Below, piece after piece: positions 1-6,781 of a stretch of DNA of 6,781 nucleotides. Made by a program: the position numbers and the translations under genes. The notes beneath the pieces are model-generated. The model did no database searches and was not told the DNA's origin. It saw only the letters and a program-made list of their open reading frames with translations. Numbering within the stretch: position 1 is the first letter of the stretch; each line of letters begins with the position of its first letter. This DNA is from Nitrosomonadales bacterium (GTDB lineage Bacteria; Pseudomonadota; Gammaproteobacteria; Burkholderiales; Gallionellaceae), in NCBI GenBank assembly GCA_003235435.1, contig QJWF01000008.1, positions 1-6,781 of the forward strand, in the 5' to 3' direction.

Positions 1-600
1 GGCTTCATCAGCGCTCAGAAAATTATCGCGATCGGTATCGCGCTCGATCGTTTCAACTTTCTGGCCGGTATGTTGCGCCAGCAGTTTATTCAGTTTCTGC
101 TTCAAATACAAAATCTCGCGAGCATGTATCTCAACATCCGAAGCCTGCCCGCGGAAGCCGCCCATCGGCTGATGGATCATCACGCGCGAATTCGGCAAAC
201 AAAAACGCTTTCCTTTTTCACCTGCCGCCAGCAGGAATGAGCCCATGCTTGCAGCCTGGCCGATGCACAGCGTGCTGATATTTGGCTTGATGAACTGCAT
301 GGTATCGTAAATCGCCATTCCAGCAGTCACTGAACCGCCGGGAGAATTGATGTAGAAATGAATGTCCTTGTCCGGATTTTCCGATTCAAGAAACAGCATT
401 TGCGCGACGATCAGGTTGGCGGTGTGATCATTGACCTCACCAACCAGAAATATCACGCGCTCCTTGAGCAGACGCGAATAAATATCATATGCCCGCTCGC
501 CGCGTCCGCTGGTCTCTACAACCATCGGAATCAATCCGATATCCTGAGGCTCCTGATAATGGGACACGGCCGCAATTTGAGTGTTTCGAAAGTGCTCCAT
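1..600 (-). CDS. clpP: ATP-dependent Clp protease proteolytic subunit ClpP (C-terminus beyond window)
   Basis: ClpP is the serine protease that forms a double heptameric barrel and degrades cytoplasmic proteins fed to it by ClpX or ClpA. Reading leftward from the ATG at 600-598 gives 200 codons, open to the window edge. The catalytic triad is complete: Ser118 in GQAASMGS, His143 in VMIHQP and Asp192 in RDTDRDNF, each exactly seven residues beyond the E. coli precursor positions (111, 136, 185). INSPGGS at 84-90 is the oxyanion-hole region. By alignment with E. coli, residues 1-21 would be the propeptide removed by self-cleavage before Gly22 (inference), with IPMVVE just after. About 14 C-terminal residues are probably missing. 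The start is chosen because tig ends two bases upstream and its 3' end carries a GGAG ribosome-binding site. It is likely co-transcribed with tig; clpX would be expected next. Family identity is certain; only the exact start is slightly open. Confidence 0.97.
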   Translation of the reverse strand, partial: MEHFRNTQIAAVSHYQEPQDIGLIPMVVETSGRGERAYDIYSRLLKERVIFLVGEVNDHTANLIVAQMLFLESENPDKDIHFYINSPGGSVTAGMAIYDTMQFIKPNISTLCIGQAASMGSFLLAAGEKGKRFCLPNSRVMIHQPMGGFRGQASDVEIHAREILYLKQKLNKLLAQHTGQKVETIERDTDRDNFLSADEA

Positions 601-602
601 TG

Positions 603-1904
603 TTAGCTGCTCTCCATCAAATCGTTGAACTCAGCCTGTTTATCGGTGGTTTTGGCCTGCCCCATCACCCATTCGACCAAATTTTCCTCCAGCACCAGAT
701 TCTCCACTTCGACCGTTCGCTTGGGATCTGCCGCATACCAGCGGATGATCTGCTCTTCCTCGTCAAATCCTTTCGCATAATCCTCGATCATCGCTCTGGT
801 CTGTTCAGGCCTGGCTTGCAAGCCGTATTTCTGCACGACTTCGGAAAGAATCAAACCCAGCTTGACGCGCTTTTCGGCACGCTCCCTGAACATTTCCGGC
901 TGGAACTGCATATCTTTAACCTTCATGCCGCGCGACTCCATTTCCTGCATGGTTTTCTGCATCACGGTCTGGGCTTCAATATCCACCAGTCCCCTGGGAA
1001 CATCAAAATCGGCGATTTTCAGCAATGCCTCCATTGCATTATCCTTGTTGCGCAACTTCAAACGCCGCGAGACTTCGCGTATCAGATTGCTGCGGACCTC
1101 TTCCTCAATCCTGCCGACATCACCATCCGTTACGCCGATGGCCTTGGCAAATTCGGTATCCACCTCGGGCAACCTTGCGGATTCTACCCCGTGCAGCACA
1201 ACGGTGAATGTCACCTTTTTGCCGGCCACGTTTTTGCCGTGATAATCCTCGGGAAACTTCATCTCGAATGACTTGGTCTCGTTCGGTTTCATGCCGATGA
1301 TGGCAGCCTCAAAATCCGGCAACATGCGACCTATGCCAAGCACCACCGATATGCCCTTGCCTTCGCCGCCTTCAAACGGCTCACCGTCGAGTTTGCCGGT
1401 AAAGTCGATATGAACCCGGTCTTCATTCCGAACGGCCCGGTCTACCTTTTCGAAGGTTGCGCGCTGCTTGCGCAGCGTTAGTATCATGTTTTCCACATCG
1501 GCCGGTTTTACCTGATACACCAGCCGCTCTACCTCTACACCCGACAAATCACCCATCACCACTTCAGGATAGATTTCAAAAGTAGCGCTGTATTCGACCT
1601 GATCCGCATTCGGGTCGTCGCTCATTATCTCGAAATGGGGGTTTCCAGCCACCCGCAAATTGTTGGACAAGGCGGCTTCCTGGAACGAACGTTGCATCGC
1701 TTCACCGAGTGCTTCCTGATGGATTTTCGGGCCATAATGCTGCTCGATGACCTTGGCTGGCACCTTGCCGGGGCGGAATCCGGCGATCTTCGCATTGCGC
1801 GCGATATTTTTCAGGCGAGCGGACACAACTCCGCGAATCTCCTGTTGTGGAATGGAGGCGTTAAGACGTCGTTCTAACGCGCTGACTGTTTCTACGCTGG
1901 TCAT
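603..1904 (-). CDS. tig: Trigger factor, ribosome-associated chaperone
   Basis: Trigger factor binds at the ribosomal exit tunnel through protein L23 and shields nascent chains; it also has peptidyl-prolyl isomerase activity. The 433-residue product matches the family's usual length (E. coli 432). The N-terminal ribosome-binding domain carries the signature loop GFRPGKVP at 42-49. The FKBP-type isomerase domain spans roughly 155-240, with [14 protein letters not shown] (167-180), the GRMLPDFE stretch (192-199) and [13 protein letters not shown] (217-229). The rest (about 245-415) is the helical C-terminal chaperone domain, which is discontinuous with the N-terminal part. The start is supported by AAGGAA seven bases upstream. 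The gene lies 34 bases after a tRNA-Leu and two bases before clpP, the usual tig-clpP protein-quality-control cluster. I see no separate promoter in the short gap after the tRNA, so transcription probably comes from the tRNA promoter or further upstream. No frameshift or missing domain is visible. Confidence 0.97.
   Translation of the reverse strand: MTSVETVSALERRLNASIPQQEIRGVVSARLKNIARNAKIAGFRPGKVPAKVIEQHYGPKIHQEALGEAMQRSFQEAALSNNLRVAGNPHFEIMSDDPNADQVEYSATFEIYPEVVMGDLSGVEVERLVYQVKPADVENMILTLRKQRATFEKVDRAVRNEDRVHIDFTGKLDGEPFEGGEGKGISVVLGIGRMLPDFEAAIIGMKPNETKSFEMKFPEDYHGKNVAGKKVTFTVVLHGVESARLPEVDTEFAKAIGVTDGDVGRIEEEVRSNLIREVSRRLKLRNKDNAMEALLKIADFDVPRGLVDIEAQTVMQKTMQEMESRGMKVKDMQFQPEMFRERAEKRVKLGLILSEVVQKYGLQARPEQTRAMIEDYAKGFDEEEQIIRWYAADPKRTVEVENLVLEENLVEWVMGQAKTTDKQAEFNDLMESS
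612..615 (-). promoter_or_regulatory. Ribosome-binding site of clpP inside the tig 3' end
   Basis: On the minus strand GGAG lies within the last codons of tig, 11 bases before the clpP ATG. The spacing is a little long but usable. With only two bases between the tig stop and the clpP start, ribosomes finishing tig could also re-initiate, so the two genes may be translationally coupled (inference). Confidence 0.55.
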
Positions 1905-1911
1905 ACTGTAT

Positions 1912-1917
1912 TTCCTT
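1912..1917 (-). promoter_or_regulatory. Ribosome-binding site of tig
   Basis: AAGGAA on the minus strand, seven bases before the ATG at 1904-1902, is a near-consensus Shine-Dalgarno site at good spacing. It fixes the tig start and lies in the 34-base gap between the tRNA-Leu 3' end and tig. Confidence 0.8.
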
Positions 1918-1938
1918 GATTGAAGTTGAATTGGGCAC

Positions 1939-2023
1939 TGGTGCGAAAGGAGAGACTCGAACTCTCACGCCTTACGGCGCTGGAACCTAAATCCAGTGCG
2001 TCTACCAATTCCGCCACTTTCGC
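1939..2023 (-). tRNA. tRNA-Leu (anticodon UAG)
   Basis: An 85-base class II tRNA decoding CUN leucine codons. The acceptor stem GCGAAAG/CTTTCGC pairs perfectly over 7 bp, followed by discriminator A and an encoded CCA (1941-1939). The D arm contains GCG..CGC around a loop with TTGGTAGA. The anticodon stem CTGGA/TCCAG encloses the loop TTTAGGT, with the anticodon TAG at 1989-1987. The long variable arm CGCC-GTAA-GGCG and the T arm GAGAG-TTCGAGT-CTCTC are both well paired. The long variable arm, A discriminator and UAG anticodon fit leucine and exclude serine or tyrosine. It lies directly upstream of tig, and no terminator is visible between the two. Confidence 0.98.
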
Positions 2024-2049
2024 GCTGTTTATTTCCAGCTTTGGCGGCA

Positions 2050-2079
2050 ATTATATCATCATCCAAGAGCCTAATTCAG
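2050..2079 (-). promoter_or_regulatory. Probable sigma70 promoter for tRNA-Leu (and perhaps tig-clpP)
   Basis: On the minus strand a perfect TATAAT -10 box lies at 2055-2050, in the 62-base gap between the reductase stop and the tRNA. A weak -35 candidate, CTGAAT (2079-2074, 3 of 6 matches to TTGACA), lies 18 bases upstream. The predicted start site would be near 2042, giving a leader of about 19 bases before the mature tRNA. The bases just after the -10 box (TGCCGCC) form a GC-rich discriminator, as in stable-RNA promoters under stringent control (established for E. coli, inferred here). The -10 box is convincing; the -35 is not. Confidence 0.65.
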
Positions 2080-2085
2080 CAGGCT

Positions 2086-3078
2086 TTACGCGTGTTTGAT
2101 TTCGACCACTGTGCGCCCGCGTTGCTTGCCTTGCAGCAGCAAAGGGAAAACCTGCGGCAGTTCTGAGAATGGCACGACATGCGCCGCTTTTGCCAACTGT
2201 TTCGGGCGTAGATCGCCAGCAAGCCGTTGCCATATCTTGCGGCGCAACGGCATCGCCGTGGCGGCGGAATCGACCCCCAGCAACTTTACGCCTCGCAGGA
2301 TGAACGGCAGAACCGTGGTGTTCAGTTCGATTCCGCCGGCATTGCCGAAGCTGGCGATAGTGCCGTTCTGCAGCATGGTGCGAGTCAGCCACGCGAGTGT
2401 CTCTCCACCCACAGAATCCAAGGCACCAGACCATAGTGCCTTTTCCAAAGGTCGCGTTCCCATGACTACATCTTTGCGAGGAAGGATTTCATTTGCACCG
2501 AGAGATTTCAGGTAATCATGTTCACTGTCCTTGCCGGTCAGCGCCACGACGTGATAACCGAGTTGTGCAAGCATCTGGATGCCCAGACTGGAAACCCCGC
2601 CGGTCGCGCCGGTCACGATCACCTTGCCCTTGTCCGGTGTGAGTTCGTTTTGTTCAAGGCGATGTATAGCCAACCCGGCGGTGAAACCCGCCGTACCGAG
2701 CGCCATCGCGTCGAACAGTGTCAATTCCAGCGGCAAAGGCACTACCCAGTCTGCGGGGACGCGCACGTATTCGGCAAATCCCCCGTCATGGGCCACACCC
2801 ATGTCATAACCCGTAACCAGCACTTTGTCACTGGTCTTGAAGCGTACATCCGACGAACTTGCCACCACTCCGGAGACATCGATCCCTCCGACGCAAGGAA
2901 AACGCCGTATCACCTTGCCGGCGCCGGTTGCGGCGAGCGCATCCTTGTAATTCACGCTGGAGTAATGCGTTTGAATGACTATCTCTCCGGGATCGAGGTC
3001 ATCCAGCATCAGTTCAACGAAACGCCCGGCGGATTTGCCATTTTCTTCAAAAATGCGGTAGGCAGAAAATTTACTCAT
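2086..3078 (-). CDS. acuI: AcuI/YhdH-family NADPH-dependent quinone / acrylyl-CoA reductase
   Basis: A 330-residue zinc-independent medium-chain dehydrogenase/reductase, very like E. coli YhdH (AcuI, 324 aa). Characterised members reduce acryloyl-CoA to propionyl-CoA with NADPH; annotation as putative quinone oxidoreductase is also common. The N-terminal GroES-like substrate domain holds SSVNYKDALA (40-49) and PCVGGIDVSG (61-70). ALGTAGFTAG (126-135) is typical of the family. The Rossmann dinucleotide domain starts near 150 with VTGATGGVSS (155-164), and a second conserved block, RPLEKALWSGALDSVGG, spans 209-225. In the glycine-rich loop Ser163 stands where E. coli has Gly. The zinc-ligand Cys/His pattern of alcohol dehydrogenases is absent. 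The ATG follows the sucB TAG with no spacer, and only a weak GGA lies seven bases upstream, so translational coupling to sucB is likely. It ends in TAA and is followed by the tRNA promoter region. The family is clear; the true substrate in this organism is not shown by the sequence. Confidence 0.9.
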   Translation of the reverse strand: MSKFSAYRIFEENGKSAGRFVELMLDDLDPGEIVIQTHYSSVNYKDALAATGAGKVIRRFPCVGGIDVSGVVASSSDVRFKTSDKVLVTGYDMGVAHDGGFAEYVRVPADWVVPLPLELTLFDAMALGTAGFTAGLAIHRLEQNELTPDKGKVIVTGATGGVSSLGIQMLAQLGYHVVALTGKDSEHDYLKSLGANEILPRKDVVMGTRPLEKALWSGALDSVGGETLAWLTRTMLQNGTIASFGNAGGIELNTTVLPFILRGVKLLGVDSAATAMPLRRKIWQRLAGDLRPKQLAKAAHVVPFSELPQVFPLLLQGKQRGRTVVEIKHA

Positions 3079-4251
3079 CTACAAGTCCAGCAACACACGC
3101 CCCGGATATTCCAGCGCTTCCTTGATGGTGGAAAGGAATTGCACCGCTTCGCGGCCGTCGATGATGCGATGATCGTAGGACACCGCAAGATAATTCATCG
3201 GGCGGATCACGATCTGTCCGTTCTCCACTACAGCCCTTTCCCTGGTTGCATGGATGCCGAGTATCGCAGATTGCGGCGGATTGATAATCGGGGTCGAGAG
3301 CATCGAACCGAATACGCCGCCGTTTGATATCGAGAAGGTGCCTCCAGAAAGTTCTTCCATTGTCAATTTGCCGACCTTGGCACGTGCGCCGAAATCGGCG
3401 ATCTGCTTTTCGATTTCGGCGAAGGATAACTTGTCGGCATCACGTATGATGGGAACGACCAGTCCCCGCTCGCTACCGATCGCCATGCCGATGTCGAAGT
3501 AGCCGTGGTAGATGATGTCGCTGCCGTCCACCGATGCATTGACGATCGGGAACTTTTGCAGCGCCAGCACCGATGCCTTGACGAAAAACGAGGAGAAGCC
3601 GAGCTTGATACCATGTTTCTTCTCGAAAGCGTCCTTGTACTTGTTGCGCAGATCCATCACCGGCTGCATGTTGACTTCGTTGAAAGTTGTCAGGATCGCG
3701 GCGTTCTGTTGCGACTGGAGCAGCCTCTCCGCAATACGCTGACGGATGCGTGTCATCGCCACGCGCTGCTCGGGGCGATGACCTGATGGTGCGATGCCTG
3801 GTACAGATTGCATTGCTTCGTTATCAGGCGCTTTAGCCTGCGCTACCTGCTGCATCGCGCTCAGCACGTCCTCCTTGGTAACACGTCCGCCGCGTCCGCT
3901 GCCCCGCAGGTTGCCGGGATCGATGTTGTTTTCGCGTGCCAGCTTGCGAACCGAAGGAGGCACAGCTGAAGCAGCCGCAGGTTTTGGTTTTGTTGTTTGA
4001 GCTGTCGCTGCACTTGTTTCGATCTGCGCGATCACCTCTTCGCTGGAAACTTTTTCGCCGTCTCCCTTGATTATTCTGGTCAGAACTCCGCTTTTTATCG
4101 CAGGCAATTCCAGCACCACCTTGTCGGTCTCGATGTCGATCAGGTTCTCGCCTTCGGTGACCGCATCTCCGGCCTGCTTGTGCCAGTTGAGCAAGGTCGC
4201 TTCGGACACGGATTCGGACAATTGCGGTACTTTGACTTCAATGATGCTCAT
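3079..4251 (-). CDS. sucB: 2-oxoglutarate dehydrogenase E2, dihydrolipoamide succinyltransferase
   Basis: E2 core of the cytoplasmic 2-oxoglutarate dehydrogenase complex of the TCA cycle; it transfers the succinyl group from lipoate to CoA. The 390-residue product has the standard domain order. A single lipoyl domain (about 2-78) has Lys44 in ETDKVVLE as the lipoylation site. A short Ala/Pro/Lys linker (about 80-97) follows. The peripheral subunit-binding domain (about 98-133) contains [14 protein letters not shown] and [13 protein letters not shown] second linker leads to the catalytic domain (about 160-390), with [12 protein letters not shown] near the end; His361 and Asp365 are the acyltransferase residues. 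[12 protein letters not shown] near 191-202 is typical of succinyltransferases and argues against a pyruvate-complex E2. The first 14 bases overlap sucA, and GGAG nine bases upstream supports the start. It is slightly shorter than E. coli SucB (405 aa), probably because of shorter linkers. All catalytic features are intact. Confidence 0.97.
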   Translation of the reverse strand: MSIIEVKVPQLSESVSEATLLNWHKQAGDAVTEGENLIDIETDKVVLELPAIKSGVLTRIIKGDGEKVSSEEVIAQIETSAATAQTTKPKPAAASAVPPSVRKLARENNIDPGNLRGSGRGGRVTKEDVLSAMQQVAQAKAPDNEAMQSVPGIAPSGHRPEQRVAMTRIRQRIAERLLQSQQNAAILTTFNEVNMQPVMDLRNKYKDAFEKKHGIKLGFSSFFVKASVLALQKFPIVNASVDGSDIIYHGYFDIGMAIGSERGLVVPIIRDADKLSFAEIEKQIADFGARAKVGKLTMEELSGGTFSISNGGVFGSMLSTPIINPPQSAILGIHATRERAVVENGQIVIRPMNYLAVSYDHRIIDGREAVQFLSTIKEALEYPGRVLLDL

Positions 4252-6781
4252 GATGGGCAGCTCCGGGATTGGGTTTGTTGTCGAGATCGTCGCGGAACGC
4301 AGCTTCGATCACCGCCTTCTGTTGCTCCAAATGTACGGCAAAATAACCGGCGGCGGGTGCCGCAGACGATGGGCGCAGCGCATAGTCAAGGCGCATTCCT
4401 TTGCGCATATGGCGCACCAGATAATGCTGGATGCGGTGCCACGCGCCCTGGTTACCGGGTGCTTCCTGGCACCACACCAGTTCGGTCGCTTTCGAATATG
4501 CGGCGATCTGTCCGGTAAAATCATCGTGCGGGAAAGGGTAAAGCTGCTCAAGGCGGATTATGGCCATGTCGCCGATGCCCTTTGCTCGACGCGCTGCGAG
4601 CAACTCGTAATAAATTTTGCCGCTGCACGCGATGATACGGCGCACCTTGTCTGCATCCAGCGCATCGACTTCTGAAATCACCGGTTTAAAACCGCCCTTC
4701 GTCAATTCCTCTAGCGGCGAGGCAGCTTCCTTGCTGCGCAACAGGCTCTTGGGCGTGAACACGATCAGCGGCTTGCGATACGGGCGCAGCATCTGGCGGC
4801 GCAACAAGTGGAACATCTGCGCCGGCGTGGAGGGAACGCACACCTGGATGTTGTAATCGGCGCAAAGTTGCAGGTAACGCTCGATTCGTCCGGACGAATG
4901 CTCCGCTCCCTGCCCTTCATAACCGTGCGGCAGCAGCATCACAAGCCCGCACAATCTGCCCCATTTCACTTCTCCGGAGGCGATGAATTGGTCGATAACC
5001 ACCTGAGCCCCGTTCGCGAAATCTCCGAACTGCGCTTCCCATAACACCAGCGAACCCGGTTCGGCAGTGGCATAACCATATTCGAATCCCAGTACCGCTT
5101 CTTCGGACAAAAGCGAATCGATCCCGACAAAATCAGCCTGGTCTGGCGAAAGATGTTGCAAGGGAATGTATACTCCTTCGCTCGACTCCACGATGTTCTG
5201 GTCATGCCAGGCTACGTGGCGGTGGAAAAAAGTGCCGCGCCGGCTGTCCTGTCCGGTGAGCCTCACGGGGTAGCCTTCGGTAAGCAATGTGGCGTATGCA
5301 AGGGTCTCGCCCATCCCCCAGTCTAGCGGCATCTCCCCGCGAGCCATTGCAGCGCGATCGTCGACGATCTTTTGCACGCGCGAATGCAAAACCATGTTTC
5401 CAGGGACAGTCGTCAACGGAATCGCCAACTGTTGTAGACGCTCCAAAGGCACAGCGGTATTCACAGGCACATTCCAGCTGATGTTGCCCATGTAAGGAGT
5501 CCAGTCGGATATGGTCCTGGTCGTGCTCTTGGGCAGCGCAGGTTGGATGGAGTTCCTGCCCTCGTCCATGGCTTTGCGATAAGTCGAGATCATCTCTTCC
5601 GTCTCATCGAACCCGATCAAGCCTTTTTCGGCAAGTCGCTTGGCATATAGCGCGCGCGTTCCGGGATGCTGCCTGATAAAGTGATACATGTACGGTTGCG
5701 TGACCAGTGGTTCGTCCTGTTCGTTATGCCCGAGCTTGCGGAAGCACATCATGTCGATCACGACATCCTTTTTGAATTGCATTCGGAAATCAAGCGCGAT
5801 CTCCGTAACCAGCAATACCGCTTCGGGATCATCCCCGTTCACGTGGAAGATAGGCGCTTCAATCATTTTGGCCACGTCGGTGCAATGGGTGCTGGAGCGC
5901 GTGTCGCGCGAGTCGGATGCGGTGAAACCGATCTGGTTGTTGACGATGACATGCACCGTGCCGCCGGTTCCATATCCGCGTGTTTGCGACATAGCCAGCG
6001 TTTCCATCACCACTCCTTGGCCTGCAAATGCAGCGTCTCCGTGAATCAGTATCGGGATCACCCTGGAACCGTCCAGATCCTTGCGCCTGTGCTGGCGCGC
6101 ACGTACCGATCCTTCCACCACCGGATCGACGATTTCCAGATGCGAAGGATTGAACGCTAGTGCGACATGCAATTCGCCTCCCGGCGTTGCAATGTTCGCG
6201 GCAAAGCCCTGATGGTACTTCACGTCACCGGAAGTAAGATGTTCCGCATGTACTCCCTGAAATTCTGCGAACAGCATACCCGGCTGTTTGCCGAGTATGT
6301 TTACCAGCACATTCAACCTGCCGCGATGCGCCATTCCGATCACAGCTTCCTGAACGCCCTGCTCGCCGCTGCGTTGCAACAAATGGTCGAGCAGCGGGAT
6401 CAGCGTTTCTCCGCCCTCAAGTGAAAAACGCTTTTGTCCGACGAATTTTGTGTGCAGGTAGCGCTCCAGCGTTTCCGCGGCGGTGATCCTTTCCAGAATG
6501 CGTCGACGCTTTGCCTCGTCGAAATCGGCTTGCCCGCGTGAATTTTCCAGGCGGTACTGTATCCAGCGTTTCATCGCGACATCACCGATATACATGTATT
6601 CGGCTCCGATGCTGCCGCAGTAGGTTTGTCGCAACAACTTGAGGATCTCGCGCAGGGTCATGCGCGCCCCGCCCACCAAAGAACCGGTGTCGAAAGTTGT
6701 GTCCATATCCGCTTCGACCAGTCCGTAATGGGCCGGATCGAGTTCCGCTACAACCGGTTTGGTATGGCGATTAAGCGGGTC
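4238..6781 (-). CDS. sucA: 2-oxoglutarate dehydrogenase E1 component (N-terminus beyond window)
   Basis: Thiamine-diphosphate-dependent E1 that decarboxylates 2-oxoglutarate and succinylates the E2 lipoyl group. The frame is open to the window edge: 847 residues are present, starting DPLNRHTKP, so the methionine at 6706 is internal. Comparison with E. coli SucA (933 aa) suggests about 85-105 N-terminal residues are missing. Fragment numbering from 6781: [13 protein letters not shown] (51-63) is a conserved family block. HRGRLNVL (152-159), NPSHLE with His214, GDAAFAGQG with Asp249 (Mg/ThDP site) and NNQIGF (281-286) mark the cofactor-binding domain. [15 protein letters not shown] (508-522) begins the transketolase-like pyrimidine-binding domain, followed by [10 protein letters not shown] (560-569) and [15 protein letters not shown] (616-630). 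The C-terminal domain contains QLYPFPH and [13 protein letters not shown]. The protein ends in an unusual AHHEHH tail, whose last residues are encoded in the overlap with sucB. No break in the frame is seen. Confidence 0.97.
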   Translation of the reverse strand, partial: DPLNRHTKPVVAELDPAHYGLVEADMDTTFDTGSLVGGARMTLREILKLLRQTYCGSIGAEYMYIGDVAMKRWIQYRLENSRGQADFDEAKRRRILERITAAETLERYLHTKFVGQKRFSLEGGETLIPLLDHLLQRSGEQGVQEAVIGMAHRGRLNVLVNILGKQPGMLFAEFQGVHAEHLTSGDVKYHQGFAANIATPGGELHVALAFNPSHLEIVDPVVEGSVRARQHRRKDLDGSRVIPILIHGDAAFAGQGVVMETLAMSQTRGYGTGGTVHVIVNNQIGFTASDSRDTRSSTHCTDVAKMIEAPIFHVNGDDPEAVLLVTEIALDFRMQFKKDVVIDMMCFRKLGHNEQDEPLVTQPYMYHFIRQHPGTRALYAKRLAEKGLIGFDETEEMISTYRKAMDEGRNSIQPALPKSTTRTISDWTPYMGNISWNVPVNTAVPLERLQQLAIPLTTVPGNMVLHSRVQKIVDDRAAMARGEMPLDWGMGETLAYATLLTEGYPVRLTGQDSRRGTFFHRHVAWHDQNIVESSEGVYIPLQHLSPDQADFVGIDSLLSEEAVLGFEYGYATAEPGSLVLWEAQFGDFANGAQVVIDQFIASGEVKWGRLCGLVMLLPHGYEGQGAEHSSGRIERYLQLCADYNIQVCVPSTPAQMFHLLRRQMLRPYRKPLIVFTPKSLLRSKEAASPLEELTKGGFKPVISEVDALDADKVRRIIACSGKIYYELLAARRAKGIGDMAIIRLEQLYPFPHDDFTGQIAAYSKATELVWCQEAPGNQGAWHRIQHYLVRHMRKGMRLDYALRPSSAAPAAGYFAVHLEQQKAVIEAAFRDDLDNKPNPGAAHHEHH
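4261..4264 (-). promoter_or_regulatory. Ribosome-binding site of sucB inside sucA
   Basis: GGAG on the minus strand, nine bases before the sucB ATG at 4251-4249, lies within the final codons of sucA. It supports this ATG as the sucB start and means sucB initiation occurs on message still being translated as sucA, consistent with coupled synthesis of E1 and E2. Confidence 0.65.

Noticed and set aside
28..53. Clustered GATCG/GCGAT words at the clpP 3' part, resembling a small repeat
   Set aside because: They encode the conserved ClpP stretch [10 protein letters not shown], where repeated Asp and Arg codons produce the similarity by themselves.
489..1271. A 260-codon open frame on the plus strand opposite tig
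   Set aside because: It lies wholly antisense to clear trigger factor and clpP coding sequence, its product is rich in His, Leu and Phe without any recognisable domain, and no convincing ribosome-binding site precedes it. It is a shadow of the real codons.
1939..2023. The tRNA as an integration (att) site for a mobile element
   Set aside because: No integrase, no direct repeat of the tRNA 3' end and no foreign-looking genes are present in the window; both flanks are housekeeping genes.
2068..2085. Inverted repeat AGCCT/AGGCT just after the reductase stop, as a possible terminator
   Set aside because: The stem is only 5 bp with an 8-base loop and no U-run follows on the minus strand, so it does not meet the pattern of an intrinsic terminator. 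It also overlaps the candidate -35 region of the tRNA promoter.
2518..3327. A 269-codon open frame on the plus strand opposite the reductase and the end of sucB
   Set aside because: It spans two well-supported minus-strand genes and their junction, has no recognisable motif, and is explained by codon bias on the opposite strand.
5666..6160. A 164-codon open frame on the plus strand opposite sucA
   Set aside because: The opposite strand encodes invariant thiamine-diphosphate-binding blocks of E1; the product here looks like antisense translation and has no support.

Overview
This window comes from a proteobacterial chromosome, most likely a betaproteobacterium. The organism call is inferred from protein resemblance (betaproteobacterial-looking ClpP, trigger factor and OdhA/SucA), from the tRNA-Leu–tig–clpP order, and from a moderately GC-rich base composition. 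I would lean towards Nitrosomonadales-like lineages, but the sequence does not settle the genus. All genes lie on the minus strand, so transcription runs from high to low coordinates. There is no sign of mobile DNA, CRISPR or phage, and no gene-free stretch longer than about 65 bases.

Right part (6781 down to 2086): a tightly packed operon for the 2-oxoglutarate dehydrogenase complex. sucA (E1, cut by the window edge at its N-terminal end) overlaps sucB (E2) by 14 bases. The stop codon of sucB is followed directly, with no spacer, by the ATG of an AcuI/YhdH-type NADPH-dependent quinone/acrylyl-CoA reductase. The E3 gene (lpd), which often follows sucB, is not in this window; the reductase sits in that position.

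Middle (2085 to 1905): a 62-base intergenic region with a good sigma70 -10 box and a GC-rich discriminator, then a complete tRNA-Leu(UAG) with encoded CCA, then only 34 bases before the next gene.

Left part (1904 to 1): tig (trigger factor, complete) and clpP (protease subunit, cut at its C-terminal end by the window edge), two bases apart. This is the conserved protein-quality-control cluster, probably followed by clpX and lon outside the window (inference). Trigger factor handles nascent chains at the ribosome exit, and ClpP with its ATPases degrades proteins. tRNA-Leu probably shares a primary transcript with tig.

I found no undescribed system. The window is ordinary housekeeping DNA with a few small points worth checking: the reductase in the operon position of lpd, a Ser in the reductase's glycine-rich nucleotide loop, a His-rich SucA tail encoded in the sucA/sucB overlap, and the tRNA-tig arrangement.
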